Assembly (NCBI RefSeq): GCF_001645125.1
Contig: NZ_LXKA01000265.1
Span: 21,480 to 85,479 of the forward strand
Length of the DNA: 64,000 bases
Source: Paraburkholderia ginsengiterrae
Lineage (GTDB): Bacteria; Pseudomonadota; Gammaproteobacteria; Burkholderiales; Burkholderiaceae
Direction: 5' to 3'
Below are positions 55,742-64,000 of this stretch, in pieces. The notes under the pieces were generated by a model. That model saw only the letters and a list, made by a program, of their open reading frames with translations, was not told where the DNA came from and did no database searches. Every line of letters starts with the position of its first letter. Within the stretch, counting starts at the first letter, position 1. A program made the translations under genes and the position numbers.

Positions 55742-56575
55742 TTACCGGGCTTCGTGAGGCGGTCTTGAAGCGAAGCTGAAGAGCGCGTCGAGCGCGGCGT
55801 CGGGCTGCTCGCTCATCAACGCGTGGCCGGCTTCCAGCGCGACGGTGTCGACGGGTACCCCCGCTTGCGCGAGGGCGCCCGCCAGCGCCTTGGCCGCGCG
55901 CGGCGGCGTCATTGCATCGCGCCGGCCCACGATCAGCCGCGTGGCGCAGCGCACCTCGGCGGCGCGGGCGAGGCCGTCCGCATAGGTATTGCAGGCGGTG
56001 AAGTCGGTGTGGAACAGGTTCGGCTCGCCCCGCGCCGAGACGCGTTCCATGAGCCGCTGATTCATGCCGTGCAGCCAGAAGCCGGGGCCCGGGCAAGACG
56101 GCTTGGCGGCGAACGTCGAGTGCGACCACTGGTTGACCATGCCGATCGCCTCGGGCTCGCGGTGCAGGGCGGCGTCGAGCAATGCGTCGGAGACGGCCAT
56201 GGGCACCGCGGTGGCGAGCAGGGCGAGGTGCGTCGCGCGTTGCGGGTAGCGGCCGGCGAAGTCCAGCGCGATCAGCGAGCCCATGCTGTGGCCCGCCACG
56301 AACGCGCGTTGCACGCCCGCGGCGTCGAGCAGTGCGGCCAGCCAGTCGGCCATGGCCGGCACCGTGGTCAACGCCGGGCCGGCGCTGCGGCAATGGCCGG
56401 GCAGATCCACCGCCAGCACACCGAAGCCGTGATGCGCGAAGTAGCGGGTTTGCAGCGCCCATACGCTGTGGTCGTGCTCCGCGCCGTGAATGAACACGGC
56501 CGTCGGCAGGCTGGCGTCGAACGTTTTGCCGCCGGTGTATGCGTAGGCAGGTTGGCCTTGAACAGTGAGGATCAT
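55742..56575 (-). CDS. Alpha/beta-hydrolase
   Basis: A 277-residue hydrolase. The oxyanion motif is FIHGAEHDHSVW, the nucleophile Ser97 lies in AGHSMGSLIAL, the acid probably in IVGRRDAMTPP and the catalytic His in ALEAGHALMSEQPD. Substrate is unknown. The ATG overlaps the stop of the upstream MetY gene (ATGA), so the two are translationally coupled. A homoserine-ester hydrolase or methionine-related esterase role is possible from position but not shown by sequence. Confidence 0.85.
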   Translation of the reverse strand: MILTVQGQPAYAYTGGKTFDASLPTAVFIHGAEHDHSVWALQTRYFAHHGFGVLAVDLPGHCRSAGPALTTVPAMADWLAALLDAAGVQRAFVAGHSMGSLIALDFAGRYPQRATHLALLATAVPMAVSDALLDAALHREPEAIGMVNQWSHSTFAAKPSCPGPGFWLHGMNQRLMERVSARGEPNLFHTDFTACNTYADGLARAAEVRCATRLIVGRRDAMTPPRAAKALAGALAQAGVPVDTVALEAGHALMSEQPDAALDALFSFASRPPHEAR

Positions 56576-57963
56576 GCGGACTCCGGGCGGGATTGGGCAG
56601 CCGTGCCGGATGCAACGGCCGGGCTTGCCTTGGCGGCGTCAGGCGTAGTGGCAGCGCCTTGCGGCACACCGGCGCCGCTCGCTTTCTGCGCGGCCTTGAG
56701 CGCGCGCTTGAGGTCGTCGATCAGGTCGTCGGGATCTTCGAGCCCGATCGAGAGACGGATCGTGCCTTCGGCAATGCCGGCCGCGGCGAGCGCGGCGGCG
56801 TCCATGCGAAAGTGAGTGGTCGATGCGGGATGGATCACCAGCGAGCGCGCGTCGCCGACGTTCGCCAGATGTGAGAACAGCGAGAGCGCTTCGATGAAGC
56901 TGCGTCCGGCGGCGCGATCGCCGCGCAGATTGAAGCTGAACACGGCGCCCGCACCGCGCGGCAGCAGCCGCCTGGCAAGCGCGTGGTCCGGATGGGTCGG
57001 CAGTTCCGGATAGGCGACCGATTCCACCGCGGCGTGAGCCGCGAGGAAGTCGACCACCCGGCGAGTATTGGCGACATGCCGTTCCATCCGTAGAGGCAGC
57101 GTCTCGATGCCTTGCAGGAGTTGCCAGGCGGCCTGCGGATGCAGGCAGGCGCCGAAGTCGCGCAAGCCTTCGCGGCGCGCGCGCAGCAGGAACGGCGCGA
57201 CGGTGCTTTCCTCGGTGAACACCATGCCGTGAAAGCCGTCGTAAGGCTCGGTGAACTCAGGGAAGCGCCCCGAGGCTTCGAAGTCGAACGTGCCGCCGTC
57301 CACCAGCACACCGCCTATCGTGGTGCCGTGGCCGCCGAGAAATTTGGTGGCCGAGTGGTAGACGAAGTCGGCGCCATGCTCGAACGGTTTGAGCAGATAA
57401 GGCGTGGTGAAGGTCGAGTCGACCAGCAGCGGCACGCGCTGCTCATGCGCGATCTGCGCCACGGCGGCAATGTCGAGCACGTCGAGGCCGGGATTGCCGA
57501 GCGTTTCGCCGAACAGCAGGCGTGTATTGGGGCGCAGCGCGGTACGCCAGGCGTCGAGATCGCCGGGTTTGACGAAGGTCGTCTCGATGCCGAAGCGCCG
57601 CAGCGTGTAGTGCAGCAGGTTGTGCGAGCCGCCATACAGCGCGCTGGAGGCGACGATATGCGAGCCCGCGCCCATCAGCGTGGCGATGGCCAGATGCAAG
57701 GCCGCCTGGCCGCTGGCGGTGCCGATCGCGTCCGCGCCGTTTTCCAGCGCGGCCACGCGTTCCTCGAACACGGCCACGGTCGGATTCGAGATGCGGGAAT
57801 AGACGTGGCCGGCGCGCTCCATGTTGAAGAGCGCCGCGGCGTGGTCCGAATCGCGGAACGAAAACGAGGTAGTCTGGTATATCGGCGTGGCGCGCGCCCC
57901 GGTGCTCGGGTCGGGAACGGCGCCTGCGTGCAGCGCAAGCGTGTCGAAACGGTTGGCGGACAT
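56572..57963 (-). CDS. metY: O-acetylhomoserine sulfhydrylase (MetY-type PLP enzyme)
   Basis: A 463-residue Cys/Met-metabolism PLP enzyme that makes homocysteine from an O-acyl-homoserine and sulfide. Visible are FDTLALHAGAVPDPSTGARA, PIYQTTSFSFRDSDHAAALF, YSRISNPTVAVFEERVAALE and the PLP lysine in VYHSATKFLGGHGTTIGG. The longer loops are those of MetY rather than MetB/MetC or MetZ. A 40-residue Ala-rich tail is extra. ATG 57963 is chosen by family fit. No SAM riboswitch was recognised upstream. Confidence 0.9.
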   Translation of the reverse strand: MSANRFDTLALHAGAVPDPSTGARATPIYQTTSFSFRDSDHAAALFNMERAGHVYSRISNPTVAVFEERVAALENGADAIGTASGQAALHLAIATLMGAGSHIVASSALYGGSHNLLHYTLRRFGIETTFVKPGDLDAWRTALRPNTRLLFGETLGNPGLDVLDIAAVAQIAHEQRVPLLVDSTFTTPYLLKPFEHGADFVYHSATKFLGGHGTTIGGVLVDGGTFDFEASGRFPEFTEPYDGFHGMVFTEESTVAPFLLRARREGLRDFGACLHPQAAWQLLQGIETLPLRMERHVANTRRVVDFLAAHAAVESVAYPELPTHPDHALARRLLPRGAGAVFSFNLRGDRAAGRSFIEALSLFSHLANVGDARSLVIHPASTTHFRMDAAALAAAGIAEGTIRLSIGLEDPDDLIDDLKRALKAAQKASGAGVPQGAATTPDAAKASPAVASGTAAQSRPESA

Positions 57964-58203
57964 GCTGGACGGCGGGGCCACGAACGGCCTCGCGAAAGGT
58001 GAAAGTGGCGGCCATCCTATCATCGGCATCACGTGCATCAAGCGCGGTTTTCCCGGTGCGAGCCGGCGAGGCGAGCCGGATTCGGGCCCGCGAAAGCCCG
58101 CTGAGCCTTGATGGGCGGGCCGCTTTCCTTTTATGGGTCTTTCCGCTAGGATCGAAAATCATTGATGCATTATTAGCTTAACGGGCAATTCGGGAGACAG
58201 ATC

Positions 58204-58665
58204 ATGCGAGTCAGCGACATTCTTAAAGTCAAAGGCAACACCCTATTCACGGTCACGCCGGATACCACGCTGCACGACGCAGTCAACGCCATGGCCGAGC
58301 ACGACATCGGCTCGCTGGTGGTGATGGAATACGGCGACCTCGTCGGCATGCTGACGTTTCGCGAAATCATCAATACGTTGAGCAAGAACGGCGGCAGCGT
58401 CGGCACCTCCACGATCCGCAAGGTCATGGACGATCATCCGCTCACCTGCACGCCCGAAACGGACGTCAATGAAGTCCGCCGCATGATGCTCGAGCATCAC
58501 GTGCGCTATTTGCCGGTCATGGAAAGCCGCACGCTGATGGGCGTGATCTCGTTCTACGACGTCGCGAAGGCAGTGGTCGAGGAGCAGGGTTTCGAAAACC
58601 GCATGCTCAAGGCTTATATCCGCGATTGGCCCGAAGAGCAGCAGGAACAGCAGCAGGCGCGCTAA
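58204..58665 (+). CDS. CBS-domain protein
   Basis: A 153-residue protein of two CBS domains (about residues 8-62 and 73-128): TTLHDAVNAMAEHDIGSLVV and LVGMLTFREI, then TDVNEVRRMMLEHHVRYLPV and LMGVISFYDV. CBS pairs bind adenosyl ligands such as AMP or ATP and regulate partner enzymes or channels. No other domain is fused. It is a single gene, AGACAG precedes the start, and a very good terminator follows. Partner unknown. Confidence 0.88.
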   Translation: MRVSDILKVKGNTLFTVTPDTTLHDAVNAMAEHDIGSLVVMEYGDLVGMLTFREIINTLSKNGGSVGTSTIRKVMDDHPLTCTPETDVNEVRRMMLEHHVRYLPVMESRTLMGVISFYDVAKAVVEEQGFENRMLKAYIRDWPEEQQEQQQAR

Positions 58666-58754
58666 CGTGCGCTAGTGCCGGCCGGTGTCCGAACACTGAC
58701 CGCGGCGCTCGAGCCGCTGCGGTGAGCACGAGGATGCCCGAACAGGCAGCCAGG

Positions 58755-58781
58755 GCGCGCGCGAAAGCGTGCGCTTTTTTT
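58755..58781 (+). terminator. Intrinsic terminator after the CBS gene
   Basis: GCGCGCGC (58755-58762), a GAAA tetraloop and GCGTGCGC (58767-58774, one G-T wobble) are followed by seven Ts (58775-58781). It lies 90 bases after the CBS stop and before the MFS-PlsC gene. Confidence 0.88.
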
Positions 58782-58821
58782 GTGTCCGGCGCAGTGGCCG
58801 GTTGTGGACTCCCAGAACTTC

Positions 58822-60759
58822 ATGAGCGATCGCCCGTTACCTGCTGCCCGACAAGCCGCCCGTCAACACGAGGCGCATGAATCCCAGTTCAGGCTGCTTG
58901 GGCAGCGCCGTTTCGCGCCGTTTTTCTGGACCCAGTTCCTCGGCGCGATGAACGACAACGTCTTCAAGATCGGCTTTACGTCGCTCGTCACGTACCAGGC
59001 TGCGCGTTTTTCCGGCGTCGATCCGAAGACGGCGGCGTTCCTGATCTCGGCGATCTTCATCCTGCCGTTCGTGCTGTTCTCCGCGACCTCCGGCCAGATC
59101 GCCGACAAGTACGACAAGGCGATGCTCACGCGTTTCGTCAAGAGCTTCGAAATTGTCGTGATGCTGATCGGCGGAACGGGATTCTGGCTGCACAGCGCGC
59201 CGTTGCTGTATCTGTGCACGTTCCTGATGGGTGTGCACTCAACCGTGTTCGGACCGGTCAAATACTCGTACCTGCCGCAGCATCTGTCGAAGTCGGAGCT
59301 GGTCGGCGGTAACGGCATGGTCGAGATGGGTACCTTCGTGGCGATCCTGATCGGCACGATTGTCGGCGGCGCGGGCGCGGGATTTGTCGAACACGGCGCG
59401 GTGGTGCTCGCCTGCGCTTGCGTCGCGATCGCGCTGGTGGGGCGCGTCGTGTCGAGCTTCGTGCCGCAAACGCCGGCGCCGCAGGCCGATCTGCGCATCA
59501 ACTGGAATCCGGTCAGCGAGACATGGCGCAACCTGAAGCTGGCGCGCGAAAACCGGACCGTGTTTCTGAGCCTGCTGGGGATTTCCTGGTTGTGGTTCGT
59601 CGGCGCGACGTTTCTCTCGTCGTTCTTCAGCTTTGCAAAAAATGTGCTGTCGGCCGACCCGGACGTCGTGACCGTGCTGCTCGGCACGTTTTCGATCGGC
59701 ATCGGCCTCGGTTCGCTGATGTGCGAGAAGCTCTCCAAGCGGCGCATTGAAATCGGCCTCGTGCCGCTCGGCTCGATCGGCATGAGCGTGTTCGGCATCG
59801 ATCTGTTTTTTGCGAGTCACGCGCTGCCGCCGGCAGGGCATCTGCTGAGCGTCGGCGAGTTCATGATGCGTCCCGCGCATTGGCGCGTGCTGGCCGATCT
59901 GTTCCTGCTCGCCATGTTCGGCGGCTTCTATAGCGTCCCGCTCTACGCGCTGATCCAGAGCCGCAGCCAGCCGAGCCACCGTGCGCGCATCATCGCCGCG
60001 AACAATATTCTGAATTCGCTGTTCATGATCGTTTCGGCGGTGATGGCTATGGCGCTGACCGCCGCGGGATTCAGCATTCCGGCGATCTTTCTCGTCACGG
60101 CGCTGCTCAATATCGTGGTGGCCGCTTACATCTATTCGCTGGTGCCCGAGTTTTTGCTGCGTTTTATTGCGTGGGTGCTGGTGCATACGTTCTACCGCAT
60201 TCGTCTCGTGCATGCGGAGCGGATTCCGGAAGAGGGCGCGGCGGTGCTCGTGTGCAACCACGTGAGCTTCGTGGACGCGATCGTCATCATGGCCGAGAGC
60301 CCGCGGCCGATTCGTTTCGTGATGGACCATCACATCTTCAAGTCGCCGTTTGCCGGCTGGGTGTTCCGTCACGCGAAGGCGATTCCGATTGCCCCGGCGC
60401 ATCAGGACGAGCAGTTGCTGGCGCAAGCCTATGAAAAGTGCGCGCAGGCGCTCGCCGAGGGCGACCTCGTGTGCATCTTTCCGGAAGGCAAGATCACCCG
60501 AACGGGCGAGATGAATCCGTTCCGTCATGGCGTGTCCGAGATCATTCGCCGCAGCCCGGCGCCGGTCATTCCCATGGCGCTGCGTGGTCTTTGGGGCAGC
60601 GTGTTTTCGCGTGCGGACGACGCGCACTGGCCGCGGCCGATCCACAAAGGCATCATGAGCCGGCTGACGCTCGCCGTGGGTGAGCCGCTCGAGCCGGCGG
60701 CGGCGACTCCCGAGGCGCTGCAGCAGATCGTCACAGAGTTGCGCGGGGCGCGGAAGTAG
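58822..60759 (+). CDS. MFS transporter fused to a PlsC-type acyltransferase
   Basis: A 645-residue fusion. Residues about 25-425 form an MFS carrier like LplT ([40 protein letters not shown]). Residues about 435-640 form a 1-acylglycerol-phosphate acyltransferase domain with NHVSFVDA (the NHxxxxD catalytic motif) and [12 protein letters not shown] (glycerol-phosphate-binding region). In enterobacteria, LplT flips lysophospholipids inward and Aas reacylates them; this fusion lacks the Aas acyl-ACP synthetase part. It likely flips and reacylates lysophospholipids. ATG 58822 is preferred to GTG 58780, which lies inside the terminator. Confidence 0.9.
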   Translation: MSDRPLPAARQAARQHEAHESQFRLLGQRRFAPFFWTQFLGAMNDNVFKIGFTSLVTYQAARFSGVDPKTAAFLISAIFILPFVLFSATSGQIADKYDKAMLTRFVKSFEIVVMLIGGTGFWLHSAPLLYLCTFLMGVHSTVFGPVKYSYLPQHLSKSELVGGNGMVEMGTFVAILIGTIVGGAGAGFVEHGAVVLACACVAIALVGRVVSSFVPQTPAPQADLRINWNPVSETWRNLKLARENRTVFLSLLGISWLWFVGATFLSSFFSFAKNVLSADPDVVTVLLGTFSIGIGLGSLMCEKLSKRRIEIGLVPLGSIGMSVFGIDLFFASHALPPAGHLLSVGEFMMRPAHWRVLADLFLLAMFGGFYSVPLYALIQSRSQPSHRARIIAANNILNSLFMIVSAVMAMALTAAGFSIPAIFLVTALLNIVVAAYIYSLVPEFLLRFIAWVLVHTFYRIRLVHAERIPEEGAAVLVCNHVSFVDAIVIMAESPRPIRFVMDHHIFKSPFAGWVFRHAKAIPIAPAHQDEQLLAQAYEKCAQALAEGDLVCIFPEGKITRTGEMNPFRHGVSEIIRRSPAPVIPMALRGLWGSVFSRADDAHWPRPIHKGIMSRLTLAVGEPLEPAAATPEALQQIVTELRGARK

Positions 60760-60781
60760 AGCGGGAACCCGAGCGGCCGGG

Positions 60782-60790
60782 CTGGCATAA
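60782..60790 (+). promoter_or_regulatory. Probable -10 box of aroC
   Basis: TGGCATAAT contains an extended -10 (TGn followed by CATAAT) about 35 bases before the aroC ATG. No convincing -35 box is seen, which fits an extended -10 promoter. Confidence 0.4.
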
Positions 60791-60824
60791 TAGCGCTTTC
60801 CCCGTTTTTCTTTGGACGACGCCC

Positions 60825-61925
60825 ATGTCCGGCAACACGCTCGGTACGCTTTTCACTGTCACGACCTTCGGCGAATCGCACGGCCCCGCTATCGGCTGCG
60901 TGATCGACGGCTGCCCGCCGGGCATGGCGCTCAATGAAGCCGACATCCAGTTCGAACTCGACCGCCGCAAGCCCGGCACGTCGCGCCACGTCACGCAGCG
61001 CCAGGAAGAAGACAAGGTCGAGATCCTGTCGGGCGTGTTCGAAGGGCAGACCACCGGCGCGCCGATCGCGCTGCTGATTCGTAATACGGACCAGCGCAGC
61101 AAGGACTACGGCAACATCGTCGAGACGTTCCGTCCGGGCCACGCCGACTACACCTACTGGCAGAAATACGGCATCCGCGACTACCGTGGCGGCGGCCGTT
61201 CGTCGGCGCGTCTGACCGCGCCCACGGTGGCGGCAGGCGCGGTTGCCAAGAAGTGGCTGCGAGAGAAGTTCGGCACCGAGATCCGCGGCTACATGGCGGC
61301 GCTCGGCGAGATCGACGTGCCGTTCGTCGACTGGGCGCACGTGCGCGAGAATCCATTCTTCGTGCCGAACGCGGACATCGTGCCGCAACTGGAAGCGTAT
61401 ATGGACGCGCTGCGCAAAGACGGCGATTCGATCGGCGCGCGCATCAATGTGGTGGCGTCCGGCGTGCCGGTCGGCCTGGGCGAGCCGTTGTTCGACCGCC
61501 TCGACGCGGACATCGCGCATGCCATGATGGGCATCAACGCGGTGAAGGGCGTCGAGATCGGCGCGGGTTTTGCCAGCGTCGCGCAACGCGGTTCGGTGCA
61601 TGGCGACGAGTTGACGCCTGAGGGTTTCGTCGGCAATCACGCGGGCGGTGTGCTCGGCGGTATTTCGACGGGGCAGGACATCACAGTGTCGATCGCGATC
61701 AAGCCGACGTCGAGCATTCGCACGCCGCGCCGTTCGATCGACAAGGCGGGGCAGCCGGTAGTCGTCGAAACGTTCGGGCGGCATGACCCGTGCGTTGGCA
61801 TTCGTGCCACGCCGATCGCCGAGTCGATGCTCGCGCTGGTGCTGATCGACCATGCGCTGCGCCATCGCGCGCAATGCGGCGACGTAGTCGTCAATACGCC
61901 GAAGATCGCGGCTAGCGCGCCTTAA
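60825..61925 (+). CDS. aroC: Chorismate synthase
   Basis: Converts 5-enolpyruvylshikimate 3-phosphate to chorismate, using reduced FMN; last step of the shikimate pathway before aromatic amino acids. The 366-residue protein has the three signatures: [19 protein letters not shown] at the start, [20 protein letters not shown] with GGGRSSAR, and [20 protein letters not shown] at the end. Length is normal for the family. It has its own promoter-like -10 sequence and is followed after 51 bases by the TPR-glycosyltransferase gene. Confidence 0.97.
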   Translation: MSGNTLGTLFTVTTFGESHGPAIGCVIDGCPPGMALNEADIQFELDRRKPGTSRHVTQRQEEDKVEILSGVFEGQTTGAPIALLIRNTDQRSKDYGNIVETFRPGHADYTYWQKYGIRDYRGGGRSSARLTAPTVAAGAVAKKWLREKFGTEIRGYMAALGEIDVPFVDWAHVRENPFFVPNADIVPQLEAYMDALRKDGDSIGARINVVASGVPVGLGEPLFDRLDADIAHAMMGINAVKGVEIGAGFASVAQRGSVHGDELTPEGFVGNHAGGVLGGISTGQDITVSIAIKPTSSIRTPRRSIDKAGQPVVVETFGRHDPCVGIRATPIAESMLALVLIDHALRHRAQCGDVVVNTPKIAASAP

Positions 61926-61976
61926 CGGGCGTCTGCAACCTTCCGCGTTCGTACTGCGCGTGTCGCCTTGTCTTTC

Positions 61977-63455
61977 ATGACCGATCTCAATTCCGAGCAG
62001 GCGAATAGCCATCTCGCGAGCCTGCGTGCGCGCGCTGCCGCGCCGGGAGCCGTCGCGGGAGACTGGTGTGCATTCGGGCAGGCGTTGCTGCAACACGTCG
62101 GCCCCGACAAGGCGGGCCAACGTGAAGCGCTCGCCGCGCTGGTACGCGCTTACCAACTCGATCCCTCCTGCGAACCCACGCTGCTTCACACGATTGCGCA
62201 AACGGCCTTCGTCGTGCGGGACTGGCCGCTGGTCGACTCGGCCGCGGGCTTGCTGCTCGCGCGCCACGCCGAAGATGCCAACGCGCTGATCTGGCGCGCG
62301 GCCGCCGTGCAGCAGCGCAACGACTTTGCCTCCGCCGAAGCGCTATTGCGCGAGGCGGTGCGCGTCGTGCCCGGCAATCCAGTGGCGCTGCACAAGCTGG
62401 CACTGTGCATCAAGGAACAGGCACGCCTCGACGAAGCGGAGGCGCTGCTCAGGCAGGTGCTGGTGCTCGCGCCGGACAATGCGCATGCGCTGTTCGATCT
62501 GTCGGAACTCGAAATTCGCACTGGGCGTTTTGCCGAGGGTTGGGCGCATTACGAGGCGCGCGTCGCATTCGCCGGGGGCGAACTGAATAACGCGCAAAGT
62601 GCGCTCGCGGCGATCAGCGCGCATTGGCAGGGCGAACCGCTCGCCGGCAAGACGCTGGTTGTCTACGGCGAGCAAGGCAACGGCGATTGCCTTTGGGCGG
62701 TGCGTTTCCTGCCATTGCTGGCCGAGCGCGCGCGGCGCGAAGGCGGCCGCGTGATCTTCGACCACGACGGACCCTTGCGGCATTTATTCGAGCGGATGCT
62801 GCCTGCCGATCTGCCGCTCGAAACGAGCCTGGAAACGCGGCCTGATTTCCATTGCGGGCTGATGAGCTTGCCGCTGCGGCTCGGCATCGTCGATGCGACG
62901 AGATGGGGCGCACCGTACCTCAGCGCGGATCCCGCGCTCGTGCAGACATGGCGCGAGCGGGTCGAAGGGCAGATGGCTGGCAAGCCCGGCAATCGAATGG
63001 TGGGGCTGGTATGGAACGGCAATCCGGACCATATCCGCGACTTGCGGCGCTCGGTGCCGATCGAGCAAATCGAGCCGCTATTGAGCGTGCCGGGCGTGAG
63101 CTATTTTGCGCTGTCGCCGGGGCGGGGCGAGACGGTCGCGCAATGGCGCGCCAAGGGTTTCGACATCGTCGATCTGACGCATCATTTTCAGTCCGGTTTC
63201 GACGACGTGGCGGCGTTGCTGGCGAATCTGGACCGGGTGGTCACGATCGACAGTGGGCCCGCGCATCTTGCCGGGGCGCTCGGTGTGCCGACCTCCCTGA
63301 TGATCGACCACGTATCGGCCTGGTTCTGGGGTGACGGATCGCAGGTTACAGCCTGGTACGATTCGATCGAACTGGTGCGGCAGCCCCGGGTCGGCGACTG
63401 GGCACCGGTGGTGGCGAAGGTGCGGGAGCGGATTGAAGCGATGAGGCAACGCTGA
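61977..63455 (+). CDS. TPR protein with glycosyltransferase-9-like domain, second copy
   Basis: A 492-residue protein, paralogue of the gene at 38433-40259. The N-terminal third is TPR-like (ALHKLALCIKEQARLDEAEA, LLRQVLVLAPDNAHALFDLS). The C-terminal part resembles GT-B heptosyltransferases: LVVYGEQGNGDCLWAVRFLP, MVGLVWNGNPDHIRDLRRSV and VVTIDSGPAHLAGALGVPTS. Roles in protein or surface glycan modification are possible. ATG 61977 is preferred over TTG 61968. It follows aroC closely and may share its transcript, although no functional link is known. Confidence 0.82.
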   Translation: MTDLNSEQANSHLASLRARAAAPGAVAGDWCAFGQALLQHVGPDKAGQREALAALVRAYQLDPSCEPTLLHTIAQTAFVVRDWPLVDSAAGLLLARHAEDANALIWRAAAVQQRNDFASAEALLREAVRVVPGNPVALHKLALCIKEQARLDEAEALLRQVLVLAPDNAHALFDLSELEIRTGRFAEGWAHYEARVAFAGGELNNAQSALAAISAHWQGEPLAGKTLVVYGEQGNGDCLWAVRFLPLLAERARREGGRVIFDHDGPLRHLFERMLPADLPLETSLETRPDFHCGLMSLPLRLGIVDATRWGAPYLSADPALVQTWRERVEGQMAGKPGNRMVGLVWNGNPDHIRDLRRSVPIEQIEPLLSVPGVSYFALSPGRGETVAQWRAKGFDIVDLTHHFQSGFDDVAALLANLDRVVTIDSGPAHLAGALGVPTSLMIDHVSAWFWGDGSQVTAWYDSIELVRQPRVGDWAPVVAKVRERIEAMRQR

Positions 63456-63463
63456 GGGTTTCG

Positions 63464-63503
63464 CCTTCGCAACGCGGGCATTCGAAAGGACGCGCTGCGA
63501 AGG
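63464..63503. terminator. Hairpin between converging genes
   Basis: CCTTCGCAACGC (63464-63475) pairs with GCGCTGCGAAGG (63492-63503) with one mismatch. It lies just after the TPR-glycosyltransferase stop and just before the end of the converging ETF-QO gene, so it may stop transcription in both directions. No T run is present. Confidence 0.5.
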
Positions 63504-63518
63504 TCATTGAAGCGTGAA

Positions 63519-64000
63519 TTACATATTCGGATAGTTCGGTCCGCCGCCGCCTTCAGGCGTGACCCACACGATGTTCTGCGTCGGGTCCTTGATGTCGCAG
63601 GTCTTGCAGTGCACGCAGTTCTGCGCATTGATCACGAGGCGCTCGCCGCCATCGTCGTTCTTGACGAACTCATACACCGCCGCCGGGCAATAGCGCGATT
63701 CCGGACCCGCGTAGGTCTGCCAGTTCACGTTTACCGGCACGGACGGGTCTTTCAGCGTCAGATGCGCCGGCTGGTTCTCTTCATGATTCGTGTTCGAGAT
63801 GAACACTGACGAGAGGCGGTCGAACGTCAGCTTGCCGTCCGGTTTCGGATAGACAATCTGCTTGCACTGGGACGCCGGCTTGAGCATTTCGTGGTCCGAA
63901 TGCTGGTGATGCAGCGTCCACGGCACATTGCCGCCCAGCAGCTTCTGCTCGATGCCCACCATCAGCGTGCCCAGGTACAGGCCCTTGCTCATCCACTGCT
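63519..64000 (-). CDS. Electron-transfer flavoprotein-ubiquinone oxidoreductase, C-terminal part (partial)
   Basis: The last 160 or so residues of ETF-QO, the membrane-bound enzyme that passes electrons from electron-transfer flavoprotein to ubiquinone during fatty-acid and amino-acid oxidation. Diagnostic pieces are [20 protein letters not shown], the 4Fe-4S cysteines in [12 protein letters not shown] and [17 protein letters not shown], and the end [19 protein letters not shown]. The gene runs off the right edge, so the FAD-binding N-terminus is missing here. It converges with the preceding gene. Confidence 0.95.
   Translation of the reverse strand, partial: QWMSKGLYLGTLMVGIEQKLLGGNVPWTLHHQHSDHEMLKPASQCKQIVYPKPDGKLTFDRLSSVFISNTNHEENQPAHLTLKDPSVPVNVNWQTYAGPESRYCPAAVYEFVKNDDGGERLVINAQNCVHCKTCDIKDPTQNIVWVTPEGGGGPNYPNM

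Noticed and set aside
57964-58203. SAM riboswitch upstream of metY
   Set aside because: No SAM-I or SAM-II like conserved segments were seen in this short gap.
60525-62267. A 580-codon - strand open frame opposite aroC
   Set aside because: aroC on the + strand is certain; the reverse product is Arg-rich and without motifs.

Overview
The window looks like a piece of a large-genome betaproteobacterial chromosome of the Burkholderia/Paraburkholderia type. It is GC-rich with strong G/C in third codon positions. Gene content fits this group: ExbB with two ExbD proteins, YejABEF with TldD/PmbA, a complete 3-hydroxyanthranilate meta-cleavage cluster, NodT-type outer-membrane lipoproteins, a DUF2069-WrbA pair and a transporter-acyltransferase fusion. 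The genus is inferred from these families; no rRNA or tRNA gene was seen to confirm it.

Layout. 1-174: end of uvrA and its hairpin. 175-1100: a long non-coding stretch. 1.1-5.0 kb: tonB-exbB-exbD-exbD-TPR protein, with an unusual pair of repeated hairpins between the two exbD genes. 5.1-8.8 kb: an XRE-cupin regulator and a large TonB-dependent receptor whose leader contains an intrinsic-terminator-like hairpin. 8.9-21.8 kb: nine tightly packed genes on the + strand, yejA-yejB-yejE-yejF-tldD-pmbA-GNAT-GNAT-RND pump. 21.8-22.5 kb: an AT-rich gap. 22.5-27 kb: single-gene units (GlxA-like regulator, RmlC-like epimerase, divergent EamA exporter and LysR, GNAT). 27.1-38.1 kb: a LysR regulator followed by the whole 3-hydroxyanthranilate pathway, kynureninase and an amino-acid permease. 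38.1-43.7 kb: an accessory, decaying island with a TPR-glycosyltransferase, a subtilase pseudogene with three lesions and a truncated IS256-family element. 43.8-49.8 kb: a three-part aromatic-acid-type efflux operon with a divergent LysR. 50-58 kb: housekeeping and minor genes, mostly on the - strand (phosphoesterase, FAD-linked dehydrogenase, DUF2069, WrbA, YihY, DUF962, hydrolase, MetY). 58.2-63.5 kb: CBS protein, MFS-PlsC fusion, aroC and a second TPR-glycosyltransferase. The window ends inside an ETF-ubiquinone oxidoreductase gene.

How the genes work together. The first block can energise outer-membrane uptake through its own TonB-ExbBD and receptor. The Yej-TldD/PmbA-GNAT-RND block reads as one transcription unit that could import a peptide or peptide antibiotic, cut it, acetylate the product and export toxic forms; this is the most interesting hypothesis here. 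The 27-38 kb block would convert kynurenine-type compounds through 3-hydroxyanthranilate, aminocarboxymuconate semialdehyde and 2-aminomuconate to pyruvate and acetyl-CoA. No kynurenine 3-monooxygenase lies beside it. The efflux operon at 43.8-48.7 kb resembles pumps for aromatic acids and could relieve aromatic-acid stress. No CRISPR array, rRNA, tRNA or intact mobile element was found.
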